From assembly GCF_014235185.1 (NCBI RefSeq), contig NZ_CP060131.1, forward strand, positions 441,501 to 505,500: DNA of 64,000 nucleotides. Reading direction: 5' to 3'. Position numbers and translations under genes: made by a program. Source of the DNA: Pseudonocardia petroleophila (GTDB taxonomy: Bacteria; Actinomycetota; Actinomycetes; Mycobacteriales; Pseudonocardiaceae). This document shows, one piece after another, positions 51,698 through 62,043 of this stretch. Within the stretch, counting starts at the first letter, position 1; each line of letters opens with the position of its first letter. The notes below the pieces were generated by a model. That model was given only the letters and a program-made list of their open reading frames with translations. It made no database searches and was not told the origin of the DNA.

Positions 51698-52857
51698 GGG
51701 GTGACGCTACCGGGTGCGGGTTCCTGTCTCAGGGCCAGGAGGAGGAGTCCGAGCGAGCCCAGGGAGAGCACCGCCCCGACGAGCGGCAGCGCCAGCACCC
51801 CGTACAGGGCGACGACTCCCCCGCCGACCAGCCCGGCCAGCCCGATCCCCAGGTAGATCGCCGAGGCGTTGAGCGAGAGCACCAGCGCGCTGTTGGCGGG
51901 CGCGAGCTCGATCAGCCGCGACTGCACCGGCGCGTTGACGACGAACCCGCCGCCCAGCACGAACATCGCGATCCCGGCCCCGACGACGGTGGTGATCGTC
52001 AGCGGCAGCGTCACCAGCGCCAGTGTGATGACCGGCAGGGTCATGAGCAGCGGGCGGCGGCTGCCGAAGCGGTCGGTCAGCCGGCCGCCGAGGTCGTTGC
52101 CGATCAGCGCGCCGACGCCGTAGACGACGAGCAGCACGCCGAGCAGCGGCCCGGTGACGCCCACGGACTCGGCGAGCAGCGGGGCGATGTAGGTGTAGAC
52201 CGTCAGCACGGCCATCAGCCCGAGCACGGTGATGCCGAGGATCGTCAGGACGCGGCGGTCGGCCGCCACGGCGAGGCGCTCGCGCAGCCCGACCGGCGCC
52301 GGTGCCTCGACCGTCGGCAGCAGCGTGCGGACGCCGATCGCCCCGGCCAGGCACAGCGCCGCGACCACGGCGAACACCCCGCGGAACCCCACGGCCGAGC
52401 CGATCAGGGTGCCCGCGGGCACGCCGACCACCAGCGACAGCGTGATGCCGGTGAACACCGCCGACACCGCCCGGCCGCGCCGCTCGGGCGGGCTCAGCAG
52501 GGTGGCGGCGTGCGTGGCGGCCGGGGTGAACGCGGCCGCCCCCAGCGCCGTCAGCACCCGCCCGACCATCAGCAGCCCGTAGTTCGGCGCCAGCGCGGAG
52601 AGCAGGTTGCCCACCGCGGCGAGCAGCAGCGCGGCGACGAGCAGCCCGCGGCGCTCGCGACGGCCGAGGAGGGTGGCGAGCACCGGCGCGCCGAGGGCGT
52701 AGGCGAGGGCGAACGCCGTGGTGAGCTGGCCGGCCGCGGAGACCGAGACGCCCAGCTCCGCACTGATCTCCGGGAGCAGCCCGGCGACGACGTACGCGCT
52801 CGTGCCGACGGCGAACGCCCCGCCGGCGAGCAGGGTCAGGCGCAGCGGCGAGATCAC
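51694..52857 (-). CDS. Major facilitator superfamily transporter (DHA1-type)
   Basis: A 387-residue MFS protein with twelve predicted membrane segments. The loop 2-3 motif appears as [17 protein letters not shown] and the segment 5 motif as [18 protein letters not shown]; both fit drug or sugar efflux carriers of the DHA1/AraJ type. GTG 52857 overlaps the murI stop by four bases, an addition not found in the mycobacterial version of this block. Substrate unknown. Confidence 0.85.
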   Translation of the reverse strand: MISPLRLTLLAGGAFAVGTSAYVVAGLLPEISAELGVSVSAAGQLTTAFALAYALGAPVLATLLGRRERRGLLVAALLLAAVGNLLSALAPNYGLLMVGRVLTALGAAAFTPAATHAATLLSPPERRGRAVSAVFTGITLSLVVGVPAGTLIGSAVGFRGVFAVVAALCLAGAIGVRTLLPTVEAPAPVGLRERLAVAADRRVLTILGITVLGLMAVLTVYTYIAPLLAESVGVTGPLLGVLLVVYGVGALIGNDLGGRLTDRFGSRRPLLMTLPVITLALVTLPLTITTVVGAGIAMFVLGGGFVVNAPVQSRLIELAPANSALVLSLNASAIYLGIGLAGLVGGGVVALYGVLALPLVGAVLSLGSLGLLLLALRQEPAPGSVTP

Positions 52858-53660
52858 GACGTCAGCGCCGCGACGGCGCCGACCTCGGGGCCCAGGAAGC
52901 GGCGGCCCAGCCGGGCGAACGGCTCCGGGTCGCCCGTGGCGAGGAACTCGTGCGGACCGGCGAGCGGCCCCGGTTCGCGCGCGAGCCCGGCCTCCCACAG
53001 CACCCGCACGACGTCCTTCGCGGTCTCCTCCGCGCTGCTCACCAGCGTGACGTCCGGGCCCATGACGATCTGCAGGACCGCGCTGAGCAGCGGGTAGTGC
53101 GTGCAGCCGAGGACGAGCGTGTCGACGCGGGCGCGCTGCAGCGGCTCGAGGTAGCTCTGCGCGAGGCCCAGCACCTGGCGGCCGCTGGTGGTGCCGCGCT
53201 CCACGAAGTCGACGAACCGCGGGCACGCGACCGCCGTGACCTCGACGTCGCGGGCAGCGGTGAACGCGTCGACGTAGGCGCCCGAGGCGATCGTGGCCCG
53301 CGTCCCGATGACGCCGATCCGGCCGGTGTGCGTGGCCGCCACCGCCCGGCGGACGGCGGGCCGGATCACCTCGACCACCGGCACCGGGTAGCGCTCCCGG
53401 ATGTCGGGCAGGCAGGCGGCCGTCGCGGTGTTGCAGGCCACCACCAGCGCCTTGATCCCGCGCTCCATCAGCGAGTCGCCGACGGCGAGCGCGTGGCGCC
53501 GGATGTCGGCGATCGCGAGCGGGCCGTACGGGCCGTGCGCGGTGTCGCCGACGTAGACGACGCGCTCCGCCGGCAGCTGGTCGATGACCGAGCGGGCGAC
53601 GGTGAGGCCGCCGACGCCGGAGTCGAAGATGCCGATCGGGGCGTCGAGGTCGGGCGTCAC
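52854..53660 (-). CDS. murI: Glutamate racemase
   Basis: A 268-residue MurI with [16 protein letters not shown], the first catalytic Cys in [12 protein letters not shown], and the second in [11 protein letters not shown]. It makes D-glutamate for peptidoglycan. A TAGGCT box lies six bases before GTG 53660. Order rhomboid-murI-MBL-rph-rdgB matches mycobacteria. Confidence 0.95.
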   Translation of the reverse strand: MTPDLDAPIGIFDSGVGGLTVARSVIDQLPAERVVYVGDTAHGPYGPLAIADIRRHALAVGDSLMERGIKALVVACNTATAACLPDIRERYPVPVVEVIRPAVRRAVAATHTGRIGVIGTRATIASGAYVDAFTAARDVEVTAVACPRFVDFVERGTTSGRQVLGLAQSYLEPLQRARVDTLVLGCTHYPLLSAVLQIVMGPDVTLVSSAEETAKDVVRVLWEAGLAREPGPLAGPHEFLATGDPEPFARLGRRFLGPEVGAVAALTS

Positions 53661-53669
53661 CCCGCGAGC

Positions 53670-54287
53670 CTACGTCCCGGGCAGGGCCGGCTCGGGTCGG
53701 TCGGCGCGGGCCACCAGCCACGCGGCCAGCACCCCCGCGAGCGCCCCGAACAGGTGCGCCTGCCAGGAGATCCCCGGCTGCCCGGGCAGCACGCCGAACA
53801 GCACCCCGCCCCAGACCAGGAACAGCACGACCGCCACCGCGATCTGCCGGCCGCTGCGGGCGAAGAACCCGCGCGTGAGCAGGAACGCGAGCCAGCCGAA
53901 CACCAGCCCGGAGGCGCCGATGTGGTAGCTGTTGTCGTCGCCGGTGAGCCACACGCCCAGCCCGCCCAGCAGCCAGATCGTGGCCGTGACCAGCACGAAC
54001 TGCCGGATCCCCCCGGCCATCGCGAGGAACCCGAACACCAGGAACGGGATCGTGTTGGCGGCCAGGTGCGCCCAGTCGTCGTGCAGGAGCGGGGCCCAGA
54101 GGATGCCGTCGAGGTCGCCGGTGTCGCGCGGGACGATGCCGTTGTACTGCAGCGTCTGACCGGAGACCACGTCGGCGACCTCCACGGCGTAGAGGAACGC
54201 CGCGAACACCAGCATCGTGACCGCCGAGCGGCCGGGGGCGGCGGGCAGCACGCGGCCGATCGTGCGGCGGGGCGCGGGGGCGGTCAT
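53670..54287 (-). CDS. Rhomboid-family intramembrane serine protease
   Basis: A 205-residue, six-segment membrane protein. The catalytic Ser lies in YHIGASGLVFGWLAFL and the catalytic His in WQAHLFGALAGVLAAWL; WAHLAANTIPFLVFG carries the conserved His-Asn region of segment 2. It cleaves membrane proteins within the bilayer. A TACCCT box seven bases before ATG 54287 suggests a leaderless transcript. It matches mycobacterial Rv1337 by position. Confidence 0.9.
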   Translation of the reverse strand: MTAPAPRRTIGRVLPAAPGRSAVTMLVFAAFLYAVEVADVVSGQTLQYNGIVPRDTGDLDGILWAPLLHDDWAHLAANTIPFLVFGFLAMAGGIRQFVLVTATIWLLGGLGVWLTGDDNSYHIGASGLVFGWLAFLLTRGFFARSGRQIAVAVVLFLVWGGVLFGVLPGQPGISWQAHLFGALAGVLAAWLVARADRPEPALPGT

Positions 54288-54344
54288 GGATCCGAGGGTA
54301 CCGACGGGATCCGGGGTGGGGGTGGGTCGAACTCCCGACCACCA

Positions 54345-54520
54345 CCCGGCGAGTTTGCCGCAGCCGCCCGGCGAGTTCGCCGACGGCGCCCGGCGAGTTT
54401 GTCGCAGCCGCCCGGCGAGTGTGCCGACGGCGCCCGGCGAGTTTGCGGCAGCCGCTCGGCGAGTTCGCCGGTGGCGCTGGGTGAGTTCGGCGACGGTGTT
54501 CGGTCGGTTGGTCGCTGCCG
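54345..54520. repeat. 22-bp tandem repeat array, eight units
   Basis: Eight contiguous 22-base units, the first five well conserved (CCCGGCGAGTTTGCCG...) and the last three increasingly diverged. Units alternate between endings GCAGCCG and GACGGCG, giving a 44-base higher-order period. There are no spacers between units. The same family occurs at 9257-9322. The array lies upstream of the rhomboid gene in a 680-bp non-coding stretch; a small hairpin (CCCCGAAA-CCG-TTTCGGGG, 54534-54552) follows it. Confidence 0.88.
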
Positions 54521-54640
54521 GTCGACGTGATGGCCCCGAAACCGTTTCGGGGTGCCTGGGACGCACAGCCTGGTGCCGGTCTCGGCCGTGGTCCGGTCTA
54601 CTGCGGGCCAGGACGCCAGCCGGTCGGGCACGGGTCGATC

Positions 54641-54704
54641 CGGGCGGTGGGGTTGCGGTTCGGGCGGTGGGGTTGCGGTTCGGGCGGTGGGGTTGCGGTT
54701 CGGG
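54641..54704. repeat. 20-bp perfect tandem repeat, 3.2 copies
   Basis: Three identical 20-base units beginning CGGGCGGTGGGG (54641, 54661, 54681) followed by CGGG. The non-coding stretch 54288-54968 holds the 22-bp array, this repeat and the SOS box of the next gene, and nothing else that I can support; the remaining bases show no coding pattern. Confidence 0.9.
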
Positions 54705-54939
54705 ACCACCGGGCGTCTCGCCCCACCCGACCGGAAGACTGCGCTCAGAGCCGGGCACGTCGGTCGGGGACGGCCGCCCACCCCACCACGTGATCCGGTA
54801 CTTCTTCCCAGGCGACCCAGATCTGACCGCACCAGCCCACCAGGCCGCAGAGAGGTCGGGGAGGTCTCATCCGAAGCGACGATCAACCCCGCGCAACAAT
54901 GCGCCGAAGGGTCTCTGAGCTGCGGCGATCCGCTTCAGT

Positions 54940-54955
54940 TCGAACACACGTTCTA
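54940..54955 (+). promoter_or_regulatory. LexA/SOS box with adjacent leaderless promoter
   Basis: TCGAAC-ACAC-GTTCTA matches the actinobacterial SOS box TCGAAC-N4-GTTCGA with one mismatch. The -10 box TAGAAT (54957-54962) directly follows, and the HNH ATG at 54969 lies six bases after that, so LexA would block the start of a leaderless mRNA. SOS boxes ahead of REP13E12 genes are known in M. tuberculosis. Confidence 0.8.
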
Positions 54956-54968
54956 GTAGAATCGGGTC

Positions 54969-56261
54969 ATGGTCGGCGACACCCTCCGAGACGCGCACCA
55001 GCACCTCGCTGCCGCACTCGACGAGCTCGCCGCCGCCACCACCCACGCCTCCGAGAACGACCTCATCTCCCTGCTGACCCTCTGCGAAGGCGTCACCCGG
55101 CGGGTCGAGGCCATCTCCAGCGCAGCAGTCGCCGTCCTCGACGACCGGGGCACGTTCCTGTCCCGTGGTTATCCGAACACCGCGGGCGCTCTGTCGGATC
55201 TGCTGTCGTGGGACCACCGGCAGGCGCGGTCCTTCACCTCCGCGGCCACCGACGTCCACGGCCGCACCACTCTCAGCGGGGAACAGCTCCCGGCCCGGAT
55301 GCCCGCCACCGCCGCCGCGTTCGGCGAGGGAACGATCGGGTGGCGGCACGTGGAGGTGATCCACCGTGTCCTGGGCACCCGGGCGGCGGAACGGCTCACC
55401 ACGTCAGCGTGGACCGGCGCGGAGGTGCAGCTCGCTGAGTACGCCCAGCAGGCCAAGCCCGGACAACTGCTCAGCTTCGGCACCCTACTGATCGACCGGT
55501 TGGATCAGGACGGGCCGGAACCCGATGACTCGCCGCCGCCGGTGAACGAGCTGCGCCTGACCCGGCACCGCGGCGGGGCGGGCGGGTCGATCAAGGGCCG
55601 GTTCGAAGACCCCGCCCTCTACGACGCCATCGCCGCAGTCATCGACGCCAAGGCCAAACCGCTCACCGCCGACGACGACCGAACCGCGGCCCAGCGACAG
55701 GCCGAAGCACTCGCCGACGTCTGCGGGTACGTCCTCGACCACAGCGACGACCTCCCCGAGACCGGCGGCCGACGACCCCACCTCACCGTGACCATCCGAC
55801 TCGAAGACCTCGAGGACCGAGCACGCAGGGCGATGCTCGAGTTCGGCGGCACCATCACCCCCGCCACCCTCCGCACCCTGGCCTGCGACGCCGGCGTCAT
55901 CCCCATCGTCATGAACGGCGACAGCCAACCCCTCGACGTCGGCCGCGAGAAGCGCACCCTCCCCGACGGACTCCGCAAAGCCATCACCGCCCGCGACCGC
56001 GGATGCGCCCACCCCGGATGCGACCGACCACCCTCCTGGTGCGACGTCCACCATGTGGATCACTGGGGACGTGAGGGACCGACGGAACTCAACAACCTAG
56101 TCATGCTGTGCAAGGCCCACCACCGCCAGATCCACCACACCGACTGGACCGTCCGGATCCGCGACGGGCTACCGGAGTTCGTCCCACCACGATGGATCGA
56201 CCCCACCCAGACCCCGCGTCGGAACACGGCCGCCCACCTCGTGGGCGGGCGGGCCGCCTGA
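54969..56261 (+). CDS. DUF222 / 13E12-repeat family HNH endonuclease-domain protein
   Basis: A 430-residue protein. An N-terminal DUF222 region (about 10-290; TLCEGVTRRVEAIS, LSDLLSWDHRQAR) precedes a C-terminal HNH domain (CAHPGCDRPPSWCDVHHVDHW, ELNNLVMLCKAHHRQIHH) with Cys pairs and the His-Asn-His set intact. The family is multicopy and repeat-like in actinobacterial genomes, including mycobacterial REP13E12, where a copy serves as a prophage integration site. Here it splits an otherwise conserved rhomboid-cysM gene order and has its own SOS box, so it is probably an inserted element induced by DNA damage. Confidence 0.9.
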   Translation: MVGDTLRDAHQHLAAALDELAAATTHASENDLISLLTLCEGVTRRVEAISSAAVAVLDDRGTFLSRGYPNTAGALSDLLSWDHRQARSFTSAATDVHGRTTLSGEQLPARMPATAAAFGEGTIGWRHVEVIHRVLGTRAAERLTTSAWTGAEVQLAEYAQQAKPGQLLSFGTLLIDRLDQDGPEPDDSPPPVNELRLTRHRGGAGGSIKGRFEDPALYDAIAAVIDAKAKPLTADDDRTAAQRQAEALADVCGYVLDHSDDLPETGGRRPHLTVTIRLEDLEDRARRAMLEFGGTITPATLRTLACDAGVIPIVMNGDSQPLDVGREKRTLPDGLRKAITARDRGCAHPGCDRPPSWCDVHHVDHWGREGPTELNNLVMLCKAHHRQIHHTDWTVRIRDGLPEFVPPRWIDPTQTPRRNTAAHLVGGRAA

Positions 56262-56696
56262 CGACCACCGCGGAAGTCCGGCACGGTGGCGGCCACACCG
56301 GAGCAGCTCGCTCCGGGGAACGAGGCCGGCGTGGCGCTGGCCTGGTCGGGGATCCTCGGACGCGGCCGGACCTCGCGGTCGCCCTCACCGGTGCCGCCGT
56401 GTTCGGTACCGGCGTGCGGCTCGCACGACCACCGGCTGGTCGACGCAGTCCTCGGGGACGCCCCGGCGTCCGACCGGCTGCTGCCGGGCGTGGAGCCGGC
56501 CGACGGCCGGGTTGCCACGACGGGGTGGCCGCCGGCCGACCTCACCACCGACGCGGCGTCGCTGGTACCGGGCGGCGGGGAGGGTGTCGACCGGTCCGTC
56601 GACGTCCACGTCTACCGGGCACACGCCTGACCGGGACGCGGGATCGCCGAGACCCGCACCGAGTTCACCGGCGCCGCCGACCCGCGTGCTGGGCGG
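56262..56696. other. 435-bp stretch with no supportable gene
   Basis: Between the 13E12 HNH gene and cysM. A possible 114-residue reading frame at 56286-56630 (start VAATPEQLAPGNEAG) has no RBS and no recognisable family. Neighbouring frames contain short plausible segments (DLAVALTGAAVFGTGVRLA), as a decayed gene might leave. I cannot identify a parent gene. Confidence 0.5.
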
Positions 56697-57921
<1,225 letters not shown>

Positions 57922-57964
57922 GCGAATGCTCTCCAGGTGAGGACGGACGGGTCGAGGCGGAACG

Positions 57965-58543
57965 TCAGCCGTTGTCGGGGACGTCATCCGCGCCGGTGTG
58001 CGCGAACATGTAAGTCTCCACGACGTCGACTTCTTCCTCCGTGACCACACCGTCCACGATCCGGAACGACCGGAGGTCGTGCCCGTGCACCCGCGGCTCG
58101 GCGTCGGGACGCGTCGAGACGATCACGTAGTGGATGCGCGGGTCGTTGGCCGGGCCGGAGGCGACGTCGATGTCGACCTGCGACGGGTACGCCTCGCTGC
58201 GCGTGTGCGAGTGGTAGATCACGACCGGCCACTCGTCGGCGGCGTCCATCTCGCGCTGCGCGCGCAGCCGCTCCTTGACGTCCCACGTGTAGTACGTCAG
58301 TGACGAGCGTCGCTCGCCCTGGTACTCCGCGTGCGCCTCGCCCAGCACGAGGGCGCGGTGGGCCTGCTCGCGCTCCTCGGCGAGCGCGTCGCCCGTCGGC
58401 TTCGCCGCGTTCGTCATCCGGAAGAAGCGCTCGGGCCGCTCAGTGCCCTCGGCGCCCGCGATCATCCCGCACGCCTCGTGGGGGTGCTCCGCACGGGCGT
58501 GCGCCATGATCTCCTCGACGAGGTCGGCGCGGATCTGCAGCAC
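57965..58543 (-). CDS. mec: JAMM/MPN+ metalloprotease Mec (CysO-cysteine peptidase)
   Basis: A 192-residue JAMM protease. The zinc motif is complete: Glu23 in HPHEACGMI, and His111-Ser-His113 with Ser121 and Asp124 in YHSHTRSEAYPSQVDID. It releases cysteine from the CysO-cysteine adduct. A TAGTCT box six bases before GTG 58543 suggests it heads the mec-cysO-cysM transcript. Confidence 0.93.
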   Translation of the reverse strand: MLQIRADLVEEIMAHARAEHPHEACGMIAGAEGTERPERFFRMTNAAKPTGDALAEEREQAHRALVLGEAHAEYQGERRSSLTYYTWDVKERLRAQREMDAADEWPVVIYHSHTRSEAYPSQVDIDVASGPANDPRIHYVIVSTRPDAEPRVHGHDLRSFRIVDGVVTEEEVDVVETYMFAHTGADDVPDNG

Positions 58544-58552
58544 CGCGCCAGA

Positions 58553-59377
58553 CTACGTGGCGTTCCCGGACGATCGCACCCCGGCGGCGGGTGCGGTCAC
58601 AGGGCGGCGGACCAGACAGGTGTCGCCGGGCGCGGCGAAGCCGTACCGGTTGTAGAGACCGTGGGCGTCGTCGGTGAACAGCACCCAGCGGACCCGCCCC
58701 GGGCCGTCGAGCACCGCCTCGACCAGCGCCTTGCCGAGTCCGGCGCCCCGGGCGGACGGGAGCACGAAGACGTCGGCGAGGTAGCCGAACGTCACGTCGT
58801 CGGTGACGGCGCGGGCGAAGCCGACCATCTCCCCCGTGTCTCGCCGGTAGACCCCGACCTGCCTGCGCGACGCGTCGAGCTGCGCCTCGAGCTCGGCGCG
58901 GGTGCGCGACCCGTGCCAGTAGGCCCCGGTGGACAGGAACGTCCACACGACGTCGCGGTCGACGCGGGCCGGGTCGTCGTCGGTCTCGTGCTCGCCGACC
59001 ACGACGCGGGTCGACCTCTCGGACAGCCCGCGCAGCACCACGAGAGCCTCGTCGGCCCGGTCGACCGGGACGAACAGGTGGTCGTGGTGGAACCCGGCGA
59101 CGGGGTTGACGCTGATCCCGCGCGCCGCCAGCGCCGCCGTGACCCGGGCCAGCAGCCCGACGCCGTCGAGCGCCGTGTGTGCGCGCAGCGTGATCCACGC
59201 GCAGCGGTAGGTCGCGGCCAGGCCGAGCCGCTCCGCGTCGGCCTCGGGGAGCACGACGGTCCGGCCCTCCCGCTCGAGGATCGACGCCACCGGCTCGACG
59301 TCGATCGCCGTGCCGGGCGCGAGCGTGACGAACACGTGCACCCCGTCGTTGCGGTGGGGGTCCAGATCGATGTTCAC
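58553..59377 (-). CDS. ACT-like domain fused to GNAT N-acetyltransferase
   Basis: A 274-residue fusion. Residues 1-130 match the COG3602-type ACT protein (AWITLRAHTALDGVGLLARVTAAL, GISVNPVAGFHHDHLFVP). Residues 135-265 form a GNAT domain (LADVFVLPSARGAGLGKALVEAVL, YNRYGFAAPGDTCL). ACT domains bind amino acids, so acetylation may be controlled by one. A TAGTTT box seven bases before GTG 59377 supports the start. It lies ten bases upstream of mec, possibly in one transcript unit. The acceptor is unknown. Confidence 0.85.
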   Translation of the reverse strand: MNIDLDPHRNDGVHVFVTLAPGTAIDVEPVASILEREGRTVVLPEADAERLGLAATYRCAWITLRAHTALDGVGLLARVTAALAARGISVNPVAGFHHDHLFVPVDRADEALVVLRGLSERSTRVVVGEHETDDDPARVDRDVVWTFLSTGAYWHGSRTRAELEAQLDASRRQVGVYRRDTGEMVGFARAVTDDVTFGYLADVFVLPSARGAGLGKALVEAVLDGPGRVRWVLFTDDAHGLYNRYGFAAPGDTCLVRRPVTAPAAGVRSSGNAT

Positions 59378-59443
59378 ACCGCCGAAACTAGATCGCCCCC
59401 GCTCCGGTCGGCACGGATTTCCCAACGCCGCGATACTCGCGCC

Positions 59444-61159
59444 GTGCCGTCGCAGACCCGGAAGCCCCCGCGTCCAGCCGTGATCGCCCTCGTCGTGCTC
59501 CTGGTGCTGGTCGTGGCCGGGATCGTGGCGCTGGAGGTGCGCAACGTGAACGGGTCAGCGCCGGTCGCGGGCGGCGGACCGGTGCCGGTGCGGATCGTCG
59601 CGTTCAACGACCTGCACGGGAACCTGGAGCCGCCGTCGGGCTCCTCCGGCGAGGTCGAGGACGCCACGGGCACGGCCGTGGAGGCGGGCGGAGCGGCCCA
59701 CCTCGCCGCGCACGTCGCCCGGCTGCGGGCCGAGGCGGCCAACACGGTCCTGCTGTCGGCGGGCGACAACGTCGGCGCCTCCCCCGTCGCCTCGGCGCTG
59801 TTCCACGACGAGCCCACGATCGAGGTCCTCGACGCGCTCGGGGTGGCCGCGAGCACCGTCGGCAACCACGAGTTCGACGAGGGGTTCGCCGAGCTGCGGC
59901 GCCTGCAGGACGGCGGCTGCCACCCCGTCGACGGCTGCGTCTTCCGCCCCGGGCACGACGGCGCGTCGTTCCCGTTCCTCGGCGCCAACGTCGTCGACGC
60001 CGCGGGCGCCCCGGCCCTGCCGACGAGCACGGTCGTCGAGGTGGGCGGGGTCCGGATCGGCGTCATCGGGGTGACGCTGCGCGAGCTGCCGACCGTCGTC
60101 ACCGCCGAGGCGGTGGCCGGCCTGACCTTCGGCGACGAGATCGCCGCCGCGGACGCCGCCTCGGCCGAGCTGACCGCCCAGGGCGTCGCCGCGCAGGTGC
60201 TGCTCGTGCACCAGGGCGACGAGGGCGCGGGCGGCGGACCGTCGGACTGCTCGGTCGAGCCCGACGGTGCGGGGTCGGCGATCGCTCAGGGCGTGAGCGC
60301 CGACGTCGACGCCATGTTCACCGCGCACACCCACCAGCAGTACGTCTGCGCGCAGCCCGACCCGGCCGGGAACCCGCGCCCGGTGGTGCAGGGGCTGTCG
60401 TTCGGGCGGCTGCTGTCGGTCGTCGACGTGGTGGTCGACCCGGCCACCGGCGACGTCGTCCGCGACCGGACCGCCGCCCGCAACGAGGTCGTCTCCCGCG
60501 ACGTCGAGCCGGACGCGGCGGTGCAGGCGATCGTCGACGAGGCCGTGGCCGACGCCGCCCCGATCGCGAACGAGCCCGTGGGCACGATCACCGCGGACCT
60601 GCTGCGCACCGGCGGGCCGTCGGGCGAGACCCCGCTCGGCGACGTCATCGCCGACGCCCAGCTCGCCGCCACCCGCGACGCCGGCGCCCAGGTCGCGATC
60701 ACCAACCCCGGCGGGATCCGGGCCGACCTCCCGTTCGCCCCCGACGGCGTCGTCACCTACGGCGAGGCGTTCACGGTGCAGCCGTTCGGCAACATCCTGC
60801 AGGTCGTCACGCTGACCGGGGCCCAGCTCGACGCGGCGCTGGAGCAGCAGTGGGCGGGGCAGTCGAGCCCGCGGATCCTGCAGGTGTCCTCGACGCTGCG
60901 CTACGGCTGGTCGAACGCCGCGCCGGTCGGGGACCGCGTCACCGGCATCACCGTCGACGGGGTCCCGGTCGACCCGGCCGCGCCGTACCGCGTCACCGTC
61001 AACAACTTCCTGGCCGCGGGAGGCGACAACTTCACCGCCTTCGCCGAGGGCACCGACCTCACCGGCGCGGAGATCGACCTCGACGCCCTGCTCGCCTACC
61101 TCGGCGCCAACCCCGCGCTGGCGCCGCCCGCCCAGGACCGGATCACCGTCACCGGCTAG
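59444..61159 (+). CDS. Membrane-anchored 5'-nucleotidase / 2',3'-cyclic phosphodiesterase (UshA type)
   Basis: A 571-residue two-domain enzyme. An N-terminal membrane segment (residues about 12-32) anchors it outside the cell membrane. The metallophosphatase domain (about 48-320) has AFNDLHGNLEP, SAGDNVGASP, GNHEFDEG and AHTHQQYVC. The 5'-nucleotidase C-domain (about 350-560) has NPGGIRADLPF and NNFLAAGGDNF. It would hydrolyse extracellular nucleotides for phosphate or nucleoside salvage. A GATACT box lies six bases before GTG 59444. Confidence 0.9.
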   Translation: MPSQTRKPPRPAVIALVVLLVLVVAGIVALEVRNVNGSAPVAGGGPVPVRIVAFNDLHGNLEPPSGSSGEVEDATGTAVEAGGAAHLAAHVARLRAEAANTVLLSAGDNVGASPVASALFHDEPTIEVLDALGVAASTVGNHEFDEGFAELRRLQDGGCHPVDGCVFRPGHDGASFPFLGANVVDAAGAPALPTSTVVEVGGVRIGVIGVTLRELPTVVTAEAVAGLTFGDEIAAADAASAELTAQGVAAQVLLVHQGDEGAGGGPSDCSVEPDGAGSAIAQGVSADVDAMFTAHTHQQYVCAQPDPAGNPRPVVQGLSFGRLLSVVDVVVDPATGDVVRDRTAARNEVVSRDVEPDAAVQAIVDEAVADAAPIANEPVGTITADLLRTGGPSGETPLGDVIADAQLAATRDAGAQVAITNPGGIRADLPFAPDGVVTYGEAFTVQPFGNILQVVTLTGAQLDAALEQQWAGQSSPRILQVSSTLRYGWSNAAPVGDRVTGITVDGVPVDPAAPYRVTVNNFLAAGGDNFTAFAEGTDLTGAEIDLDALLAYLGANPALAPPAQDRITVTG

Positions 61160-61707
61160 CGGACCTGCATCCGGCTCTGCACGAGGGCGTCCTGCACGAA
61201 CGTCAGCCACTGGTAGACGCCCAGGTGCGACGCGCGGGGGTCGTCGGGGTCGAGCTGGTCGGGCATGTCCTCGCTGACGTCGAGCGCGGTGCCCAGCGCG
61301 AGGCGGACGTCGTTGAGCGCGGCGAGCCAGACGTCGGCCTGGTCGACGGTGAGCTCGATCCGCCCGCCCGTCTCGGGCAGCGTGTCGAGGACGAGGGAGG
61401 CCGCGGCGTCCTTCGCCTCGATCAGCTCCGGCTCGTGCAGCGAGCGCAGGCCGGCGGCGAGGTCGGCGTCCTCGGTGGTGAAGTCGGGCAGCAGCCGGGC
61501 CAGGACGCGGTCGTCGGGGCGCGTCGACGGGCCGGTGCGGATCCCGGTGATCGCCGCGAGCTCGTCGGGCGGGTTCTGCTCGACGCGCCCGGCGAGCATC
61601 TGCTTCACCTCGGCGACGAGCCCGCGCAGCACCGAGGCCTCCTGCGCCTCCAGCGACGCGACGAGCCGCACCTTCGACCCGCGACCCGACTTCTTCCAGC
61701 CGTTCAT
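61156..61707 (-). CDS. DUF2017 protein
   Basis: A 183-residue soluble, mostly helical protein (SLEAQEASVLRGLVAEVKQML, ASHLGVYQWLTFVQDALVQ). It belongs to DUF2017 and is equivalent in position to mycobacterial Rv1332, next to clpS. Function unknown; the constant pairing suggests a link to ClpS-mediated proteolysis. ATG 61707 directly adjoins the clpS stop, so translation is coupled. Confidence 0.85.
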   Translation of the reverse strand: MNGWKKSGRGSKVRLVASLEAQEASVLRGLVAEVKQMLAGRVEQNPPDELAAITGIRTGPSTRPDDRVLARLLPDFTTEDADLAAGLRSLHEPELIEAKDAAASLVLDTLPETGGRIELTVDQADVWLAALNDVRLALGTALDVSEDMPDQLDPDDPRASHLGVYQWLTFVQDALVQSRMQVR

Positions 61708-62007
61708 CTACGACGCCTTCTGCATGGTCGCCCAGAGCCCGGCCGCGTGCAGCTTCGCCACGTCCGCCTCGATCTTGTCCTTGTCGCCCGACGACACCGC
61801 GGCCTTGCCCTTGTGGTGCACGTCGAGCATCAGCGCCGTGGCCTTCGGCTCGGGGTAGCCGAACAGCTTCTGCAGCACGTAGGCCACGTAGGACATGAGG
61901 TTGACCGGGTCGTTCCAGACGATCGCCTGCCACGGGACGTCGCCGGTGACGTCCTCCTCGACCGCCGTGCCGGTCTGACGGGTGGGGGCGGGAAGCGGCG
62001 CCGTCAT
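61708..62007 (-). CDS. clpS: ATP-dependent Clp protease adaptor ClpS
   Basis: A 99-residue ClpS with a ~20-residue flexible N-terminus and the core [26 protein letters not shown], whose Asn-Asp and Met positions form the N-degron pocket. HHKGKAAV follows. It hands N-end-rule substrates to ClpC/ClpP. It is divergent from pncB with 36 bp between starts, as in mycobacteria. Confidence 0.95.
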   Translation of the reverse strand: MTAPLPAPTRQTGTAVEEDVTGDVPWQAIVWNDPVNLMSYVAYVLQKLFGYPEPKATALMLDVHHKGKAAVSSGDKDKIEADVAKLHAAGLWATMQKAS

Positions 62008-62043
62008 GCCTCCATGGTGGCACGGGACATAGGCTCCCCTGTC

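Noticed and set aside
54345..54520. CRISPR array
   Set aside because: Units are contiguous with no spacers, and there are no cas genes in the window.
56286..56630. A 114-residue gene
   Set aside because: No RBS or leaderless box, no family, and codon-position pattern no better than the alternative frames.
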